6,535 nt of DNA from Oscillospiraceae bacterium. Its GTDB lineage: Bacteria; Bacillota; Clostridia; Oscillospirales; Ruminococcaceae. A program made the translations under genes and the position numbers. Every line of letters begins with the position of its first letter. Position 1 is the stretch's first letter. Location of the stretch: positions 1-6,535 of the forward strand of contig JAEDHF010000102.1 in assembly GCA_016297165.1 (NCBI GenBank), written 5' to 3'. A model generated the notes under the pieces. It did no database searches. It saw nothing but the letters and a program-made list of their open reading frames with translations, and was not told where the DNA came from. This document shows, one piece after another, positions 1-5,848 of the stretch.

Positions 1-323
1 CAAGGTCAAGGGCTCATGAAAGAGCGGAAGCCGCCCTCGATATGGTAGGGCTTACTATGAGAGCCCTTCATAAGCCCAACCAACTTTCCGGCGGCCAGCA
101 GCAAAGAGTAGCAATCGCCAGGGCTATCGCCTCGGACACTCCCGTTATTCTTGCAGACGAGCCCTGCGGCAGTCTCGACAGCCGTTCGGGCAGCAGGATA
201 ATGGAGCTTCTTAAAAGCGAGAACGAAAAGGGAAAAACCATTATCCTCATAACCCACGATTTAAATGCGGCAGGAAAAGCGGACAGGCTTATTACCGTAA
301 AGGACGGGCGAGTGTTCACATAA
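1..323 (+). CDS. ABC transporter ATP-binding protein, LolD/MacB type (C-terminal fragment)
   Basis: This is the C-terminal half (about 107 residues from the codon at position 3) of an ABC ATPase whose start lies left of the window. Visible in order are the signature motif LSGGQQQR, a Walker B segment ending ILADEP, a D-loop GSLD and the switch histidine in ITHD, followed by a short tail ending GRVFT. The ADEPxGxLD wording and the early stop after DRLITVKDGR are typical of the roughly 220-230 aa ATPases that partner FtsX/MacB-like permeases for lipoprotein, peptide or antibiotic export. That subfamily call is from family knowledge; the substrate cannot be read. No permease follows on the right, since the next gene has its own promoter, so any partner must be upstream. 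I see no convincing terminator hairpin between its stop and that promoter. The first ATG in the window is internal, not the true start. Confidence 0.93.
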   Translation, partial: RSRAHERAEAALDMVGLTMRALHKPNQLSGGQQQRVAIARAIASDTPVILADEPCGSLDSRSGSRIMELLKSENEKGKTIILITHDLNAAGKADRLITVKDGRVFT

Positions 324-398
324 AATCGTGCTATTTGCTTAAAAGCTCTTCCATTTTTCTGTGTTTTTTACAAATTTCAAAAATCCCCCTAAAAACTA

Positions 399-427
399 TT
401 GCATATTTCGCTGATATATGGTAAAAT
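399..427 (+). promoter_or_regulatory. Sigma-A promoter of the isomerase gene, extended -10
   Basis: The -35 box TTGCAT (399-404) is followed by exactly 17 bp and then the -10 box TAAAAT (422-427). A TG at 419-420, one base before the -10, makes it an extended -10. Transcription should start near 433-435. The promoter covers the ATG at 418, which rules that codon out as the isomerase start. Confidence 0.8.
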
Positions 428-439
428 GTAAACGATTAA

Positions 440-458
440 GCAGTATGCAGAATACTGC
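440..458 (+). promoter_or_regulatory. Inverted repeat at the 5' end of the isomerase mRNA (operator or leader hairpin)
   Basis: GCAGTAT (440-446) and ATACTGC (452-458) are perfect reverse complements separated by the five bases GCAGA. The repeat begins about 6 bases after the predicted transcription start and ends 7 bases before the ribosome binding site AGGAGG (466-471). It could be a repressor operator placed just downstream of the promoter, as is common for sugar-utilisation genes, or a 5' stem-loop that protects the mRNA. The sequence alone does not decide between the two. Confidence 0.5.
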
Positions 459-480
459 AATATTTAGGAGGTTTACTGAA

Positions 481-1959
481 ATGAATAATATTCCACAGGT
501 TAAGCTCGGTATCGTAGCAGTTTCCCGTGACTGCTTCCCTATCGCTTTATCCGAAAAGCGCCGCAAGGCTATTGTTGAAGCTTACGGAAAGGATATTTAC
601 GAATGTCCCGTTACCGTTGAAAATGAGCTTGATATGCTTAAGGCTGTCGAGGACGTAAAGAAGGCGGAATGTAACGCTTTAGTCGTTTTCCTCGGAAACT
701 TCGGCCCCGAAACTCCCGAAACCCTAATTGCGAAGAACTTTGACGGCCCCTGTATGTTTGTTGCAGCCGCTGAAGGCGACGGCGATATGATAAACGGAAG
801 AGGCGACGCCTACTGCGGTATGCTTAACTGCTCCTATAACCTTGGTATGCGCCATCTTAAGGGCTTTATTCCCGAATATCCCGTTGGTACAAGCGAGGAT
901 ATCGTTAAGATGATTAAGGATTTCGTTCCTGTTGCAAGAGCAATAATCGGCGTTAAGAACTTAAAGATTATAACCTTCGGTCCCCGTCCCCAGGACTTCT
1001 TCGCTTGTAACGCTCCTATTAAGGGCTTATACGAATTAGGGGTAGAAATCGAAGAAAACTCCGAGCTCGACCTTCTCGTTTCCTTTAAGGAGCATGAAAA
1101 CGATCCCCGTATCGACGAGGTTTGTGCCGATATGGCTAAGGAAATGGGCGAGGGACGCTATTACGCAGACCTTAACAGACGTATGGCACAGTTCGAGCTT
1201 ACCCTTTTAGACTGGGCAGAAAACCACAAGGGCTCACGCAAGTATGTTGCATTCGCAGACAAGTGCTGGCCCGCATTCCCCTCCCAGTTCGGCTTTGAGC
1301 CCTGCTATGTTAACAGCCGTCTTGCAAGCCGCGGTATTCCCGTATCCTGCGAGGTTGATATCTACGGTGCATTAAGCGAATACATAGGCGCCTGCATCTC
1401 CGCAGACGCAGTAACCTTACTTGACATCAACAACTCCGTTCCTCAGTATATCTACGACGAGGACATCAAGGGCAAGTACGACTACTCTCTTACAGATACC
1501 TTTATGGGCTTCCACTGCGGTAATACTCCCGAATGTAAGATGTGCGCTACCCGTGCAGTAAAATATCAGCTTATCCAGCACCGCTTACTCGAGCCCGAGG
1601 GAAGCGATCCCGACTTCACAAGAGGTACTCTCGAAGGCGATATTGCCGCTAACGATATTACCTTCTACCGCTTACAGTGCGACAGCGACGGTATTCTCCG
1701 CGCATATATCGCAGAGGGCGAGGTTCTCGATGTTCCTACACGTTCCTTCGGCGGTATCGGTATTTTCGCTATTCCCGAAATGGGACGCTTCTATCGTCAC
1801 GTTCTGATTGAAAAGCATTATCCTCACCATGGCGCTGTTGCCTTCGGACACTACGGAAAGCTTCTCTTCGACCTCTTCCGTTACCTCGGCGTAGAGGATA
1901 TCGGCTTTAACCAGCCTAAGGGTATGCTCTATAAGACAGAAAACCCCTTCTGTAAGTAA
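481..1959 (+). CDS. L-fucose/L-arabinose isomerase family protein
   Basis: A 492-residue protein of the FucI/AraA aldose-ketose isomerase family, cytoplasmic, expected to convert an aldose such as L-fucose or L-arabinose to its ketose with a divalent metal. The N-terminal part (about 1-170) has the alternating strand/helix pattern of the family's Rossmann-like domains. The catalytic region shows CEVDIYGAL (Glu291, Asp293), LLDINNS (Asp315) and a histidine-rich HHGAVAFGHYG (His449, His450, His457). By analogy with E. coli FucI, whose metal ligands are Glu337, Asp361 and His528, Glu291 and Asp315 plus one of these histidines are the likely ligands. Cysteines 346, 352 and 355 form a FHCGNTPECKMC cluster that may be structural. 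The start is fixed by AGGAGG nine bases upstream; the longer frame from 418 would begin inside the promoter. It is clearly shorter than classical FucI (about 590 aa), so the exact sugar is uncertain. No fucose kinase or aldolase is adjacent. Confidence 0.85.
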   Translation: MNNIPQVKLGIVAVSRDCFPIALSEKRRKAIVEAYGKDIYECPVTVENELDMLKAVEDVKKAECNALVVFLGNFGPETPETLIAKNFDGPCMFVAAAEGDGDMINGRGDAYCGMLNCSYNLGMRHLKGFIPEYPVGTSEDIVKMIKDFVPVARAIIGVKNLKIITFGPRPQDFFACNAPIKGLYELGVEIEENSELDLLVSFKEHENDPRIDEVCADMAKEMGEGRYYADLNRRMAQFELTLLDWAENHKGSRKYVAFADKCWPAFPSQFGFEPCYVNSRLASRGIPVSCEVDIYGALSEYIGACISADAVTLLDINNSVPQYIYDEDIKGKYDYSLTDTFMGFHCGNTPECKMCATRAVKYQLIQHRLLEPEGSDPDFTRGTLEGDIAANDITFYRLQCDSDGILRAYIAEGEVLDVPTRSFGGIGIFAIPEMGRFYRHVLIEKHYPHHGAVAFGHYGKLLFDLFRYLGVEDIGFNQPKGMLYKTENPFCK

Positions 1960-1976
1960 TTATACTTTTACAGACT

Positions 1977-2050
1977 TTTGGGGCTCTGCCCCAAACCCTG
2001 CAACCCTTTAAAAAGGGTTGACCTAAACTTTTATCTTTTTTGGAAAAAAG
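1977..2050. repeat. String of three perfect short palindromes (REP-like intergenic repeat)
   Basis: Three hairpins stand side by side: TTTGGGGC/GCCCCAAA (1977-1984 with 1988-1995, loop TCT), CAACCCTTT/AAAGGGTTG (2001-2009 with 2012-2020, AA between) and CTTTTTT/AAAAAAG (2035-2041 with 2044-2050, GG between). None is followed directly by a good T-run in the plus direction, except that the second leads into an interrupted T-rich stretch at 2029-2041. The compact layout right after a stop codon looks like the dispersed palindromic repeats of gut Clostridia genomes. That resemblance is from memory and has not been checked. It may also help to stabilise or end the isomerase mRNA. Confidence 0.55.
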
Positions 2051-2067
2051 AAACTATTTAACAGACT

Positions 2068-2108
2068 AAAGGCAGCTTCATCATAACGGTGAAGCTGCCT
2101 TTATTTTT
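2068..2108 (+). terminator. Rho-independent terminator of the isomerase gene, possibly bidirectional
   Basis: A perfect 13-bp stem pairs AAAGGCAGCTTCA (2068-2080) with TGAAGCTGCCTTT (2090-2102) around a 9-base loop, followed by the T-rich TTATTTTTA. It lies 108 bp past the isomerase stop, behind the palindrome string. Read on the minus strand, the stem is followed by TTTAG only, so it would be a weaker stop for the convergent kinase transcript. Confidence 0.85.
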
Positions 2109-2116
2109 ATACTTTA

Positions 2117-2276
2117 TACTAATAACCGTTTGAATGAAGGAAAAGATTTGCTGAAAGACGGTATCGATATCGAGGAAAAGAAACGTAGGCGTACTCTATG
2201 TACGTCAAGTTTATTTGACGACGATAGCGGTGCCGGATTTCGGCAAAGATTTCCTGAGTTTAAATGGTTATTAGTA
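2117..2276 (+). repeat. 160-bp foldback element (MITE-like, RNA-structured on the plus strand)
   Basis: The ends TACTAATAACC (2117-2127) and GGTTATTAGTA (2266-2276) are perfect terminal inverted repeats, and pairing continues inwards through nearly the whole element to a hairpin CGTAC/GTACG (2190-2194 with 2200-2204). As plus-strand RNA the rod has four symmetric tandem GA/GA loops: 2136-2137 with 2256-2257, 2145-2146 with 2248-2249, 2157-2158 with 2236-2237, and 2175-2176 with 2217-2218. The non-Watson-Crick pairs at 2128, 2132, 2135, 2152, 2162, 2164 and 2189 are all G.U. TTTA occurs directly on both sides (2113-2116 and 2277-2280), a possible 4-bp target duplication. No believable protein is encoded; the open frames here are shadows. 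It is either a non-autonomous mobile element or a dispersed structured RNA, similar in style to ERIC or Correia elements. I cannot name its family. Confidence 0.7.
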
Positions 2277-3098
2277 TTTACTAAGCTTTCCGAGAATCCT
2301 CTCAAACTCAACGCCGTTTCTTGTGGGCTGATTATTTCCGAGAGTTTTTATAATAGCGAGCTGTGCGAAATCCGTAGCCTTTGAAGCCGCTTCAAAAAGA
2401 CTGTCGCCCTTTAGAATCCTGCCCGTAAGAACGGAGGCGAAAAGGTCTCCCGTTCCGGGATAGAATACGGGGATATTCTCCCATTTCTTAACCCCAAGCT
2501 CCCCCGTTTCCCTGTCATAGGAAATATTGGCGTGAACTCCGTTTTCAAGAACGATTCCCTTTATAACCGCCGCCTTTGCCATTTTACAGAGCCTTTTTAC
2601 CCAGCGGCAGCCTTCCTCCTCCGTCATAACCGATGGGTAATTTTCTCCGAGAAGAATTGCCGCTTCGGTAAGGTTCGGGGTAATAATATCCGCCCTTTTC
2701 ACAAGCTCCGTCATTCCCGAAACAAGCTCGTCGGTATAGGTCTTATACCGCTTCCCCTCGTCCCCCATAACGGGGTCAACAATGCGAAGAGCGGTATCGA
2801 AGCTGTCGAAAAATTTAAGACAGGATTCAACCTGCGCCGCCGAAGCGAGAAAACCGCTGTAAATAGCGTCAAAGGTTACTCCGAGGGCTTCATAATGACT
2901 GCGGCAGGGCTCGATAAAATCCGTCATATCACGGAAAACGAAGTTGTCGAAGCCTCCGGTATGGGTAGAAAGTAGGGCAGTAGGTACAGGAACGCACTGT
3001 ATCCCCATAGCGGATATTACAGGTATAACAACCGTCAGCGCACATCGTCCGAAACCCGACATATCATGTATTGCGGCTACTCTTAACTCTCTTTCCAT
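2271..3098 (-). CDS. Pyridoxal/pyridoxamine kinase (PdxK/PdxY-like, ribokinase superfamily)
   Basis: A 275-residue cytoplasmic kinase of the ribokinase/PfkB superfamily, expected to phosphorylate pyridoxal, pyridoxamine or pyridoxine with ATP in vitamin B6 salvage. Motifs in order: HDMSGFGRCAL (11-21) and STHTGGF (44-50) of the substrate pocket, VDPVMGDEGK (107-116), the TPNLTEA segment (140-146), and GTGDLFAS (215-222), which holds the anion hole and the catalytic base Asp218. The length is normal for the Firmicute branch annotated as pyridoxamine kinase, so it is intact. Start: ATG with an AAGGGGTGG ribosome binding site a few bases upstream. It has its own consensus promoter (3128-3157) and is divergent from the next gene. 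The last codons are odd: the stop TAA (2271-2273) and part of the final Tyr codon lie inside the inverted repeat of the foldback element. Substrate preference among B6 vitamers is not readable. Confidence 0.9.
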   Translation of the reverse strand: MERELRVAAIHDMSGFGRCALTVVIPVISAMGIQCVPVPTALLSTHTGGFDNFVFRDMTDFIEPCRSHYEALGVTFDAIYSGFLASAAQVESCLKFFDSFDTALRIVDPVMGDEGKRYKTYTDELVSGMTELVKRADIITPNLTEAAILLGENYPSVMTEEEGCRWVKRLCKMAKAAVIKGIVLENGVHANISYDRETGELGVKKWENIPVFYPGTGDLFASVLTGRILKGDSLFEAASKATDFAQLAIIKTLGNNQPTRNGVEFERILGKLSKY

Positions 3099-3127
3099 AA
3101 AGCCACCCCTTTCGGAAAATCAATAGA

Positions 3128-3157
3128 ATTATACCACCAAAGCCCCGGACTTGTCAA
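3128..3157 (-). promoter_or_regulatory. Sigma-A promoter of the B6 kinase gene
   Basis: On the minus strand, TTGACA (3157-3152) is followed by 18 bp and TATAAT (3133-3128). A TG one base upstream of the -10 makes it extended. Both boxes match consensus perfectly. Transcription should begin near 3120-3122, giving a leader of about 23 bases. Confidence 0.85.
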
Positions 3158-3169
3158 CAACGGTTGACA
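3152..3169. promoter_or_regulatory. Palindrome joining two back-to-back -35 boxes (possible operator)
   Basis: TGTCAAC (3152-3158) and GTTGACA (3163-3169) are perfect reverse complements around AACG. Each arm contains the -35 box of one of the two divergent promoters. The symmetry may simply be two consensus -35 boxes facing away from each other. It would also make an 18-bp operator able to control both genes, and two RNA polymerases could hardly bind at once. Confidence 0.5.
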
Positions 3170-3192
3170 TAAATTCCCCGATATGATAGAAT
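3164..3192 (+). promoter_or_regulatory. Sigma-A promoter of the 232-aa hypothetical gene
   Basis: TTGACA (3164-3169), a 17-bp spacer and TAGAAT (3187-3192), with TG at 3184-3185 giving an extended -10. Transcription should start near 3199, and the ribosome binding site GGAGGAA is at 3221-3227. Confidence 0.83.
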
Positions 3193-3233
3193 AGCCTTAT
3201 ACACCGCAATAACCCACTCCGGAGGAATTATAA

Positions 3234-3932
3234 ATGTTTACTGTTTCCGACGAAAAGGAGCTTTCCGTTCTCCATAAGGCTATACTTGAAGCGAAATTCA
3301 GCGTTACGGCGCAAAACGAGGATATAGCCTCCTCCCCCATTTTAGCAGGCGTATCAAACAAGCTTTACGACGAGCTCTGCCATATACGGGAGAAGAAAAA
3401 TAAGGAGGAGGGCGCCCTTTTTAAGGAGCTTCGCCGCATAAAGAACGGCGACAGCTACCGAGGCTTTTTCTACGACTCGGTAATAAACGCAAGACGGGAT
3501 TTCGTCTTTCTCGAAAGCGACGAAAATACAAAACGGACTATGGCGAAATGCTATTTAAGCCCCTTTACCTGCTACGAAAGCGAGCTTGAGGAATTTATCG
3601 AAGAGGTAGAGAAAAACGAGGCACGAAGCCTTAAGGAGCTTAACTCCGCCGATTTTAAAAAGGCTACCCTTATGAAGCTTATCCAGATTGATGAGGACAC
3701 CGTGGAAATCAAGCTATGGCTTACGAATAAGAAGCTTTGCGATATTGTTTTCTACGATGTTTCGGGTATGGAGATAAAGTCGAAGGGAAAAAGAAACGGC
3801 TTACCCCTCATTCTTGATAAAATAACCCTTAAATCCGATAAGGAAGAGCTTTTCGAAGCGGATTTTTCCGCAGGAGCACAGAAAAAGAGCATAAAAATAT
3901 CCGCCGCAATGACGGATATAAGAGGAATATGA
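3234..3932 (+). CDS. Hypothetical protein, charged and soluble, 232 aa
   Basis: I do not recognise this protein. It starts at an ATG six bases after the strong ribosome binding site GGAGGAA, behind a consensus promoter, and ends just before a terminator, so it is a well-formed single-gene unit. No signal peptide or membrane segment is visible, so it is probably cytoplasmic. Residues 1-140 are highly charged and mostly helical, with Lys/Glu-rich stretches around 50-70 and 115-140. Residues about 145-225 are richer in alternating hydrophobic residues (for example DTVEIKLWL and CDIVFYDVSG) and look like a beta-rich domain. No catalytic motif stands out. It shares a divergent promoter region with the B6 kinase; a functional link is possible but nothing in the protein shows it. 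Confidence 0.8.
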   Translation: MFTVSDEKELSVLHKAILEAKFSVTAQNEDIASSPILAGVSNKLYDELCHIREKKNKEEGALFKELRRIKNGDSYRGFFYDSVINARRDFVFLESDENTKRTMAKCYLSPFTCYESELEEFIEEVEKNEARSLKELNSADFKKATLMKLIQIDEDTVEIKLWLTNKKLCDIVFYDVSGMEIKSKGKRNGLPLILDKITLKSDKEELFEADFSAGAQKKSIKISAAMTDIRGI

Positions 3933-3933
3933 A

Positions 3934-3970
3934 AAGGAGCCCGAGGATCTCGTTCTCGGGCTCTTTAATT
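3934..3970 (+). terminator. Rho-independent terminator between convergent genes
   Basis: GAGCCCGAG (3937-3945) pairs with CTCGGGCTC (3955-3963) around a 9-base loop, extended outwards by one G.U and two A-T pairs, and followed by TTTAATTTT. It begins one base after the stop of the 232-aa gene. On the minus strand the stem is followed by CCTTTTC, so it may also stop the converging membrane-protein transcript, less strongly. Confidence 0.88.
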
Positions 3971-3974
3971 TTGC

Positions 3975-4532
3975 TTACTGCTTTTCGTACATATAATCCT
4001 GAAGCTTCTTTTCATCGTAGCCGAATTTATAGCCGAGCTGTGCGGCTACGGGAGAAAGGAGAAAGTATATAGCCATTGAAGCTACAGGGTACCAGAGAGG
4101 TATTTCTGTTACCGCTACATTATGAGCCTCTGCTATATGCATAAGGGGATAAGTTGCGCCGCTTAAGAATCTGAAGGCGAAGAGGTATTCCCCCGAAAGA
4201 CCCATAATTCCCATAACGCCAAGTAAAAGTATTAGGGCAGGAACACACATTAACGCCCCGATTATCGTCCCGAGAATAAGCCAGCGGTATTTCGGACATT
4301 TTTCAACACGCTTATTCCTTAAGAGGATTTTCTCACGCTGTCCGTCCTTAAGTCCTGCCGTAAACATAAGAGAGAGGTAGATAAAAACGGAAAAAAGAAG
4401 CGCAATATAGGAAACGAACCATTCCGAAATAAAGGGAGCCAGGGATATAGTCATAATGCCCCCTAAAATATTACCGAAAAAGGCGAAACCGAAGCCCTTT
4501 ATGAAAATTTTAAAAATATTCTCTCTCTGCAT
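3975..4532 (-). CDS. Hypothetical integral membrane protein, four helices, 185 aa
   Basis: I do not recognise a named family. Four hydrophobic segments at about residues 11-31, 38-60, 84-111 and 146-168 are likely membrane helices; a shorter hydrophobic piece near 117-132 may lie at the membrane surface. The loop 62-83 is strongly positive (KDGQREKILLRNKR), and the two ends carry Lys/Arg or charged residues. The positive-inside rule therefore puts both termini and this loop in the cytoplasm, with one outer loop at about 112-145. No transporter motif, metal ligand pattern or catalytic residues are evident. The start is supported by GGAAAGGAT a few bases upstream. The gene is convergent with the 232-aa gene and divergent from the small helical protein, with only 53 A/T-rich bases between starts; I cannot pick out a confident promoter there for either gene. 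Confidence 0.8.
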   Translation of the reverse strand: MQRENIFKIFIKGFGFAFFGNILGGIMTISLAPFISEWFVSYIALLFSVFIYLSLMFTAGLKDGQREKILLRNKRVEKCPKYRWLILGTIIGALMCVPALILLLGVMGIMGLSGEYLFAFRFLSGATYPLMHIAEAHNVAVTEIPLWYPVASMAIYFLLSPVAAQLGYKFGYDEKKLQDYMYEKQ

Positions 4533-4585
4533 AATTCTATCCTTTCCGCAGAATAATAATAAAAAATAAAAAAGGCGGTACAGCT

Positions 4586-5017
4586 ATGCTGCAAAATCAC
4601 GATATAAACATTCTCAACTCAATCTATAAAAACAGCCGTATGGCTATCGACAGCACAAAGCAGGTTGAAAAATACTGCAAAAACAAGGATTTAAGCGACT
4701 ATCTTAACCGGCAGATAAGCCATTATTCCGAGAACTGCGCTATGGCGGGGAGAAAGATTTCCGCCGAGGGAAAAAGTCCCGAAAAAATACCCTTTATGCA
4801 GAAGGCTATGGCGGAAATGGGGATAAGAATGAAGGCGTCGGGAGGCGATAAGAGTAAAATCGCCGAGCTTATGTATAACGGAACAAATATGGGAATCGTA
4901 GATATCTCCCGTACCCTTAACCACTCCGCTCACGCTTCGCAGGAAACAAAAGCTCTCGCCAACAGGCTTCTTGATGAAGAGGTAAAGTATGCCGACGGCT
5001 TAAAAAAGTATCTTTAG
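4586..5017 (+). CDS. Small all-helical protein, possible ferritin-like four-helix bundle, 143 aa
   Basis: A 143-residue protein that reads as four helices (about 8-31, 35-61, 70-114 with a break near 85-88, and 117-141). It has no signal peptide or membrane segment. Its ISHYSEN (44-50) and TLNHSAHASQE (110-120) stretches place histidines and glutamates where a ferritin-like bundle could hold metal, but the classic EXXH ligand pairs are absent. The general appearance resembles the uncharacterised DUF2383-like helical proteins common in Firmicutes; I hold this loosely. Start: ATG with AAAGGCGG (4571-4578) seven bases upstream. It is convergent with the membrane-anchored protein, with only six bases between the two stops and no terminator hairpin between them. 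Confidence 0.75.
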   Translation: MLQNHDINILNSIYKNSRMAIDSTKQVEKYCKNKDLSDYLNRQISHYSENCAMAGRKISAEGKSPEKIPFMQKAMAEMGIRMKASGGDKSKIAELMYNGTNMGIVDISRTLNHSAHASQETKALANRLLDEEVKYADGLKKYL

Positions 5018-5023
5018 CAGGGA

Positions 5024-5812
5024 TTAACCCTCCTTATCCACTCCGTAAATCCTGCCCTGGTCGTCAACCCAGCCTTCCATATATCCGTCAATAATATTGC
5101 GGAGAACATGGAGGGCTTTTTCGTTTGCCTTTTTCGCTCTGTCCACATTTTCTGTAACAGTATTCATATCCCTTACTACGATATAAAGGTCCTCGGGGCA
5201 GGCTTCCATATACCCTGCCGCTGCGGCAAGAGGACTTTCCTTTACGCTAAGGTAAATGCCGTCTGCGTAGGGGCAGTCGGGGAACATTTCCTCGATATTT
5301 ATAAGACCCCTGAAATTCCCGTCCGTAAGGGCTTCAAGTCCCTTTTTATCCACAATAAACATCTGAGCCTCGCCGAACATAATCTCCGAGGTCGCTTTTG
5401 TAACTCCTGCAAGCATATATTCCGAGCTTGAATTCTCACTAAGGTCGATATTATAAACCTCAACATGGATATATCCGTTATCGTCGAAATCGGGGCAGAA
5501 CTTCTCCAGCCCCTGTTCAAATTCCTTTACCTTATAGGTAACATTATTTGTAACCTCGTGGCTTTTCGTAACAAGAAGAACTCTCATGTCCCCCTGTTCC
5601 TTTGCTATAAGGCTATAGGCGAAGAAAACTACTACGGCGGTAAAGAATATTCCGACAATAACGTGCCATTTATAATGATAGAAGAAATTCTCTACCCTTT
5701 TGAAGCCGTGAAGCTCATAGTGGGGCTTTTCTGCTTCGGTTATGATTTCGCTTTCTTCTATTATACCCTGTTTAAGCTTTAAAAGCTCTCTTTTATCGTC
5801 CTGATATGACAT
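5024..5812 (-). CDS. Single-pass membrane-anchored protein with large extracellular domain, 262 aa
   Basis: I do not recognise a named family. The protein has a cytoplasmic N-terminus of about 50 residues rich in Lys/Glu (KRELLKLKQG near the start), one membrane helix at about 51-70, and an outer domain of about 190 residues. The outer domain carries segments such as AQMFIVDKKGLEAL and GLINIEEMFPD that recall the hinge-and-lobe layout of extracellular solute-binding proteins; this is a weak resemblance, not an assignment. Start choice: the ATG at 5812 has AGAGGAT seven bases upstream, whereas a longer frame from 5860 would begin inside the promoter, before the transcription start. Its own promoter lies at 5849-5877. 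It converges on the small helical protein. Confidence 0.8.
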   Translation of the reverse strand: MSYQDDKRELLKLKQGIIEESEIITEAEKPHYELHGFKRVENFFYHYKWHVIVGIFFTAVVVFFAYSLIAKEQGDMRVLLVTKSHEVTNNVTYKVKEFEQGLEKFCPDFDDNGYIHVEVYNIDLSENSSSEYMLAGVTKATSEIMFGEAQMFIVDKKGLEALTDGNFRGLINIEEMFPDCPYADGIYLSVKESPLAAAAGYMEACPEDLYIVVRDMNTVTENVDRAKKANEKALHVLRNIIDGYMEGWVDDQGRIYGVDKEG

Positions 5813-5848
5813 AATATATCCTCTGTTTCTTCCAATAAAGATAGGTAT

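Noticed and set aside
324..398. Terminator for the ABC ATPase gene
   Set aside because: The region is T-rich with a tiny GCTT/AAGC repeat but has no GC stem next to a T-run.
418..480. In-frame N-terminal extension of the isomerase from the ATG at 418
   Set aside because: The ATG overlaps the extended -10 promoter, lies before the predicted transcription start and has no ribosome binding site; the ATG at 481 has AGGAGG at the right distance.
2114..2384. Short open frames on both strands across the foldback element
   Set aside because: They follow from the element's inverted-repeat sequence, have no ribosome binding sites or recognisable protein features, and run into the kinase gene.
2532..2975. 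147-codon plus-strand frame opposite the B6 kinase
   Set aside because: It is antisense to a clear kinase with all motifs intact and has no ribosome binding site or family resemblance.
3152..3169. TnrA/GlnR-type nitrogen regulator box in the divergent promoter
   Set aside because: The TGT...ACA ends fit, but the site is 18 bp rather than the usual 17 and lacks the A/T centre; the two -35 boxes already explain the bases.
5018..5034. Hairpin between the convergent stops near 5017-5024
   Set aside because: Only a four-pair AGGG/CCCT stem with no T-run is present, too weak to call a terminator.
5108..5782. Plus-strand frames opposite the membrane-anchored protein
   Set aside because: They are shadows of the minus-strand gene, which has the promoter and ribosome binding site.
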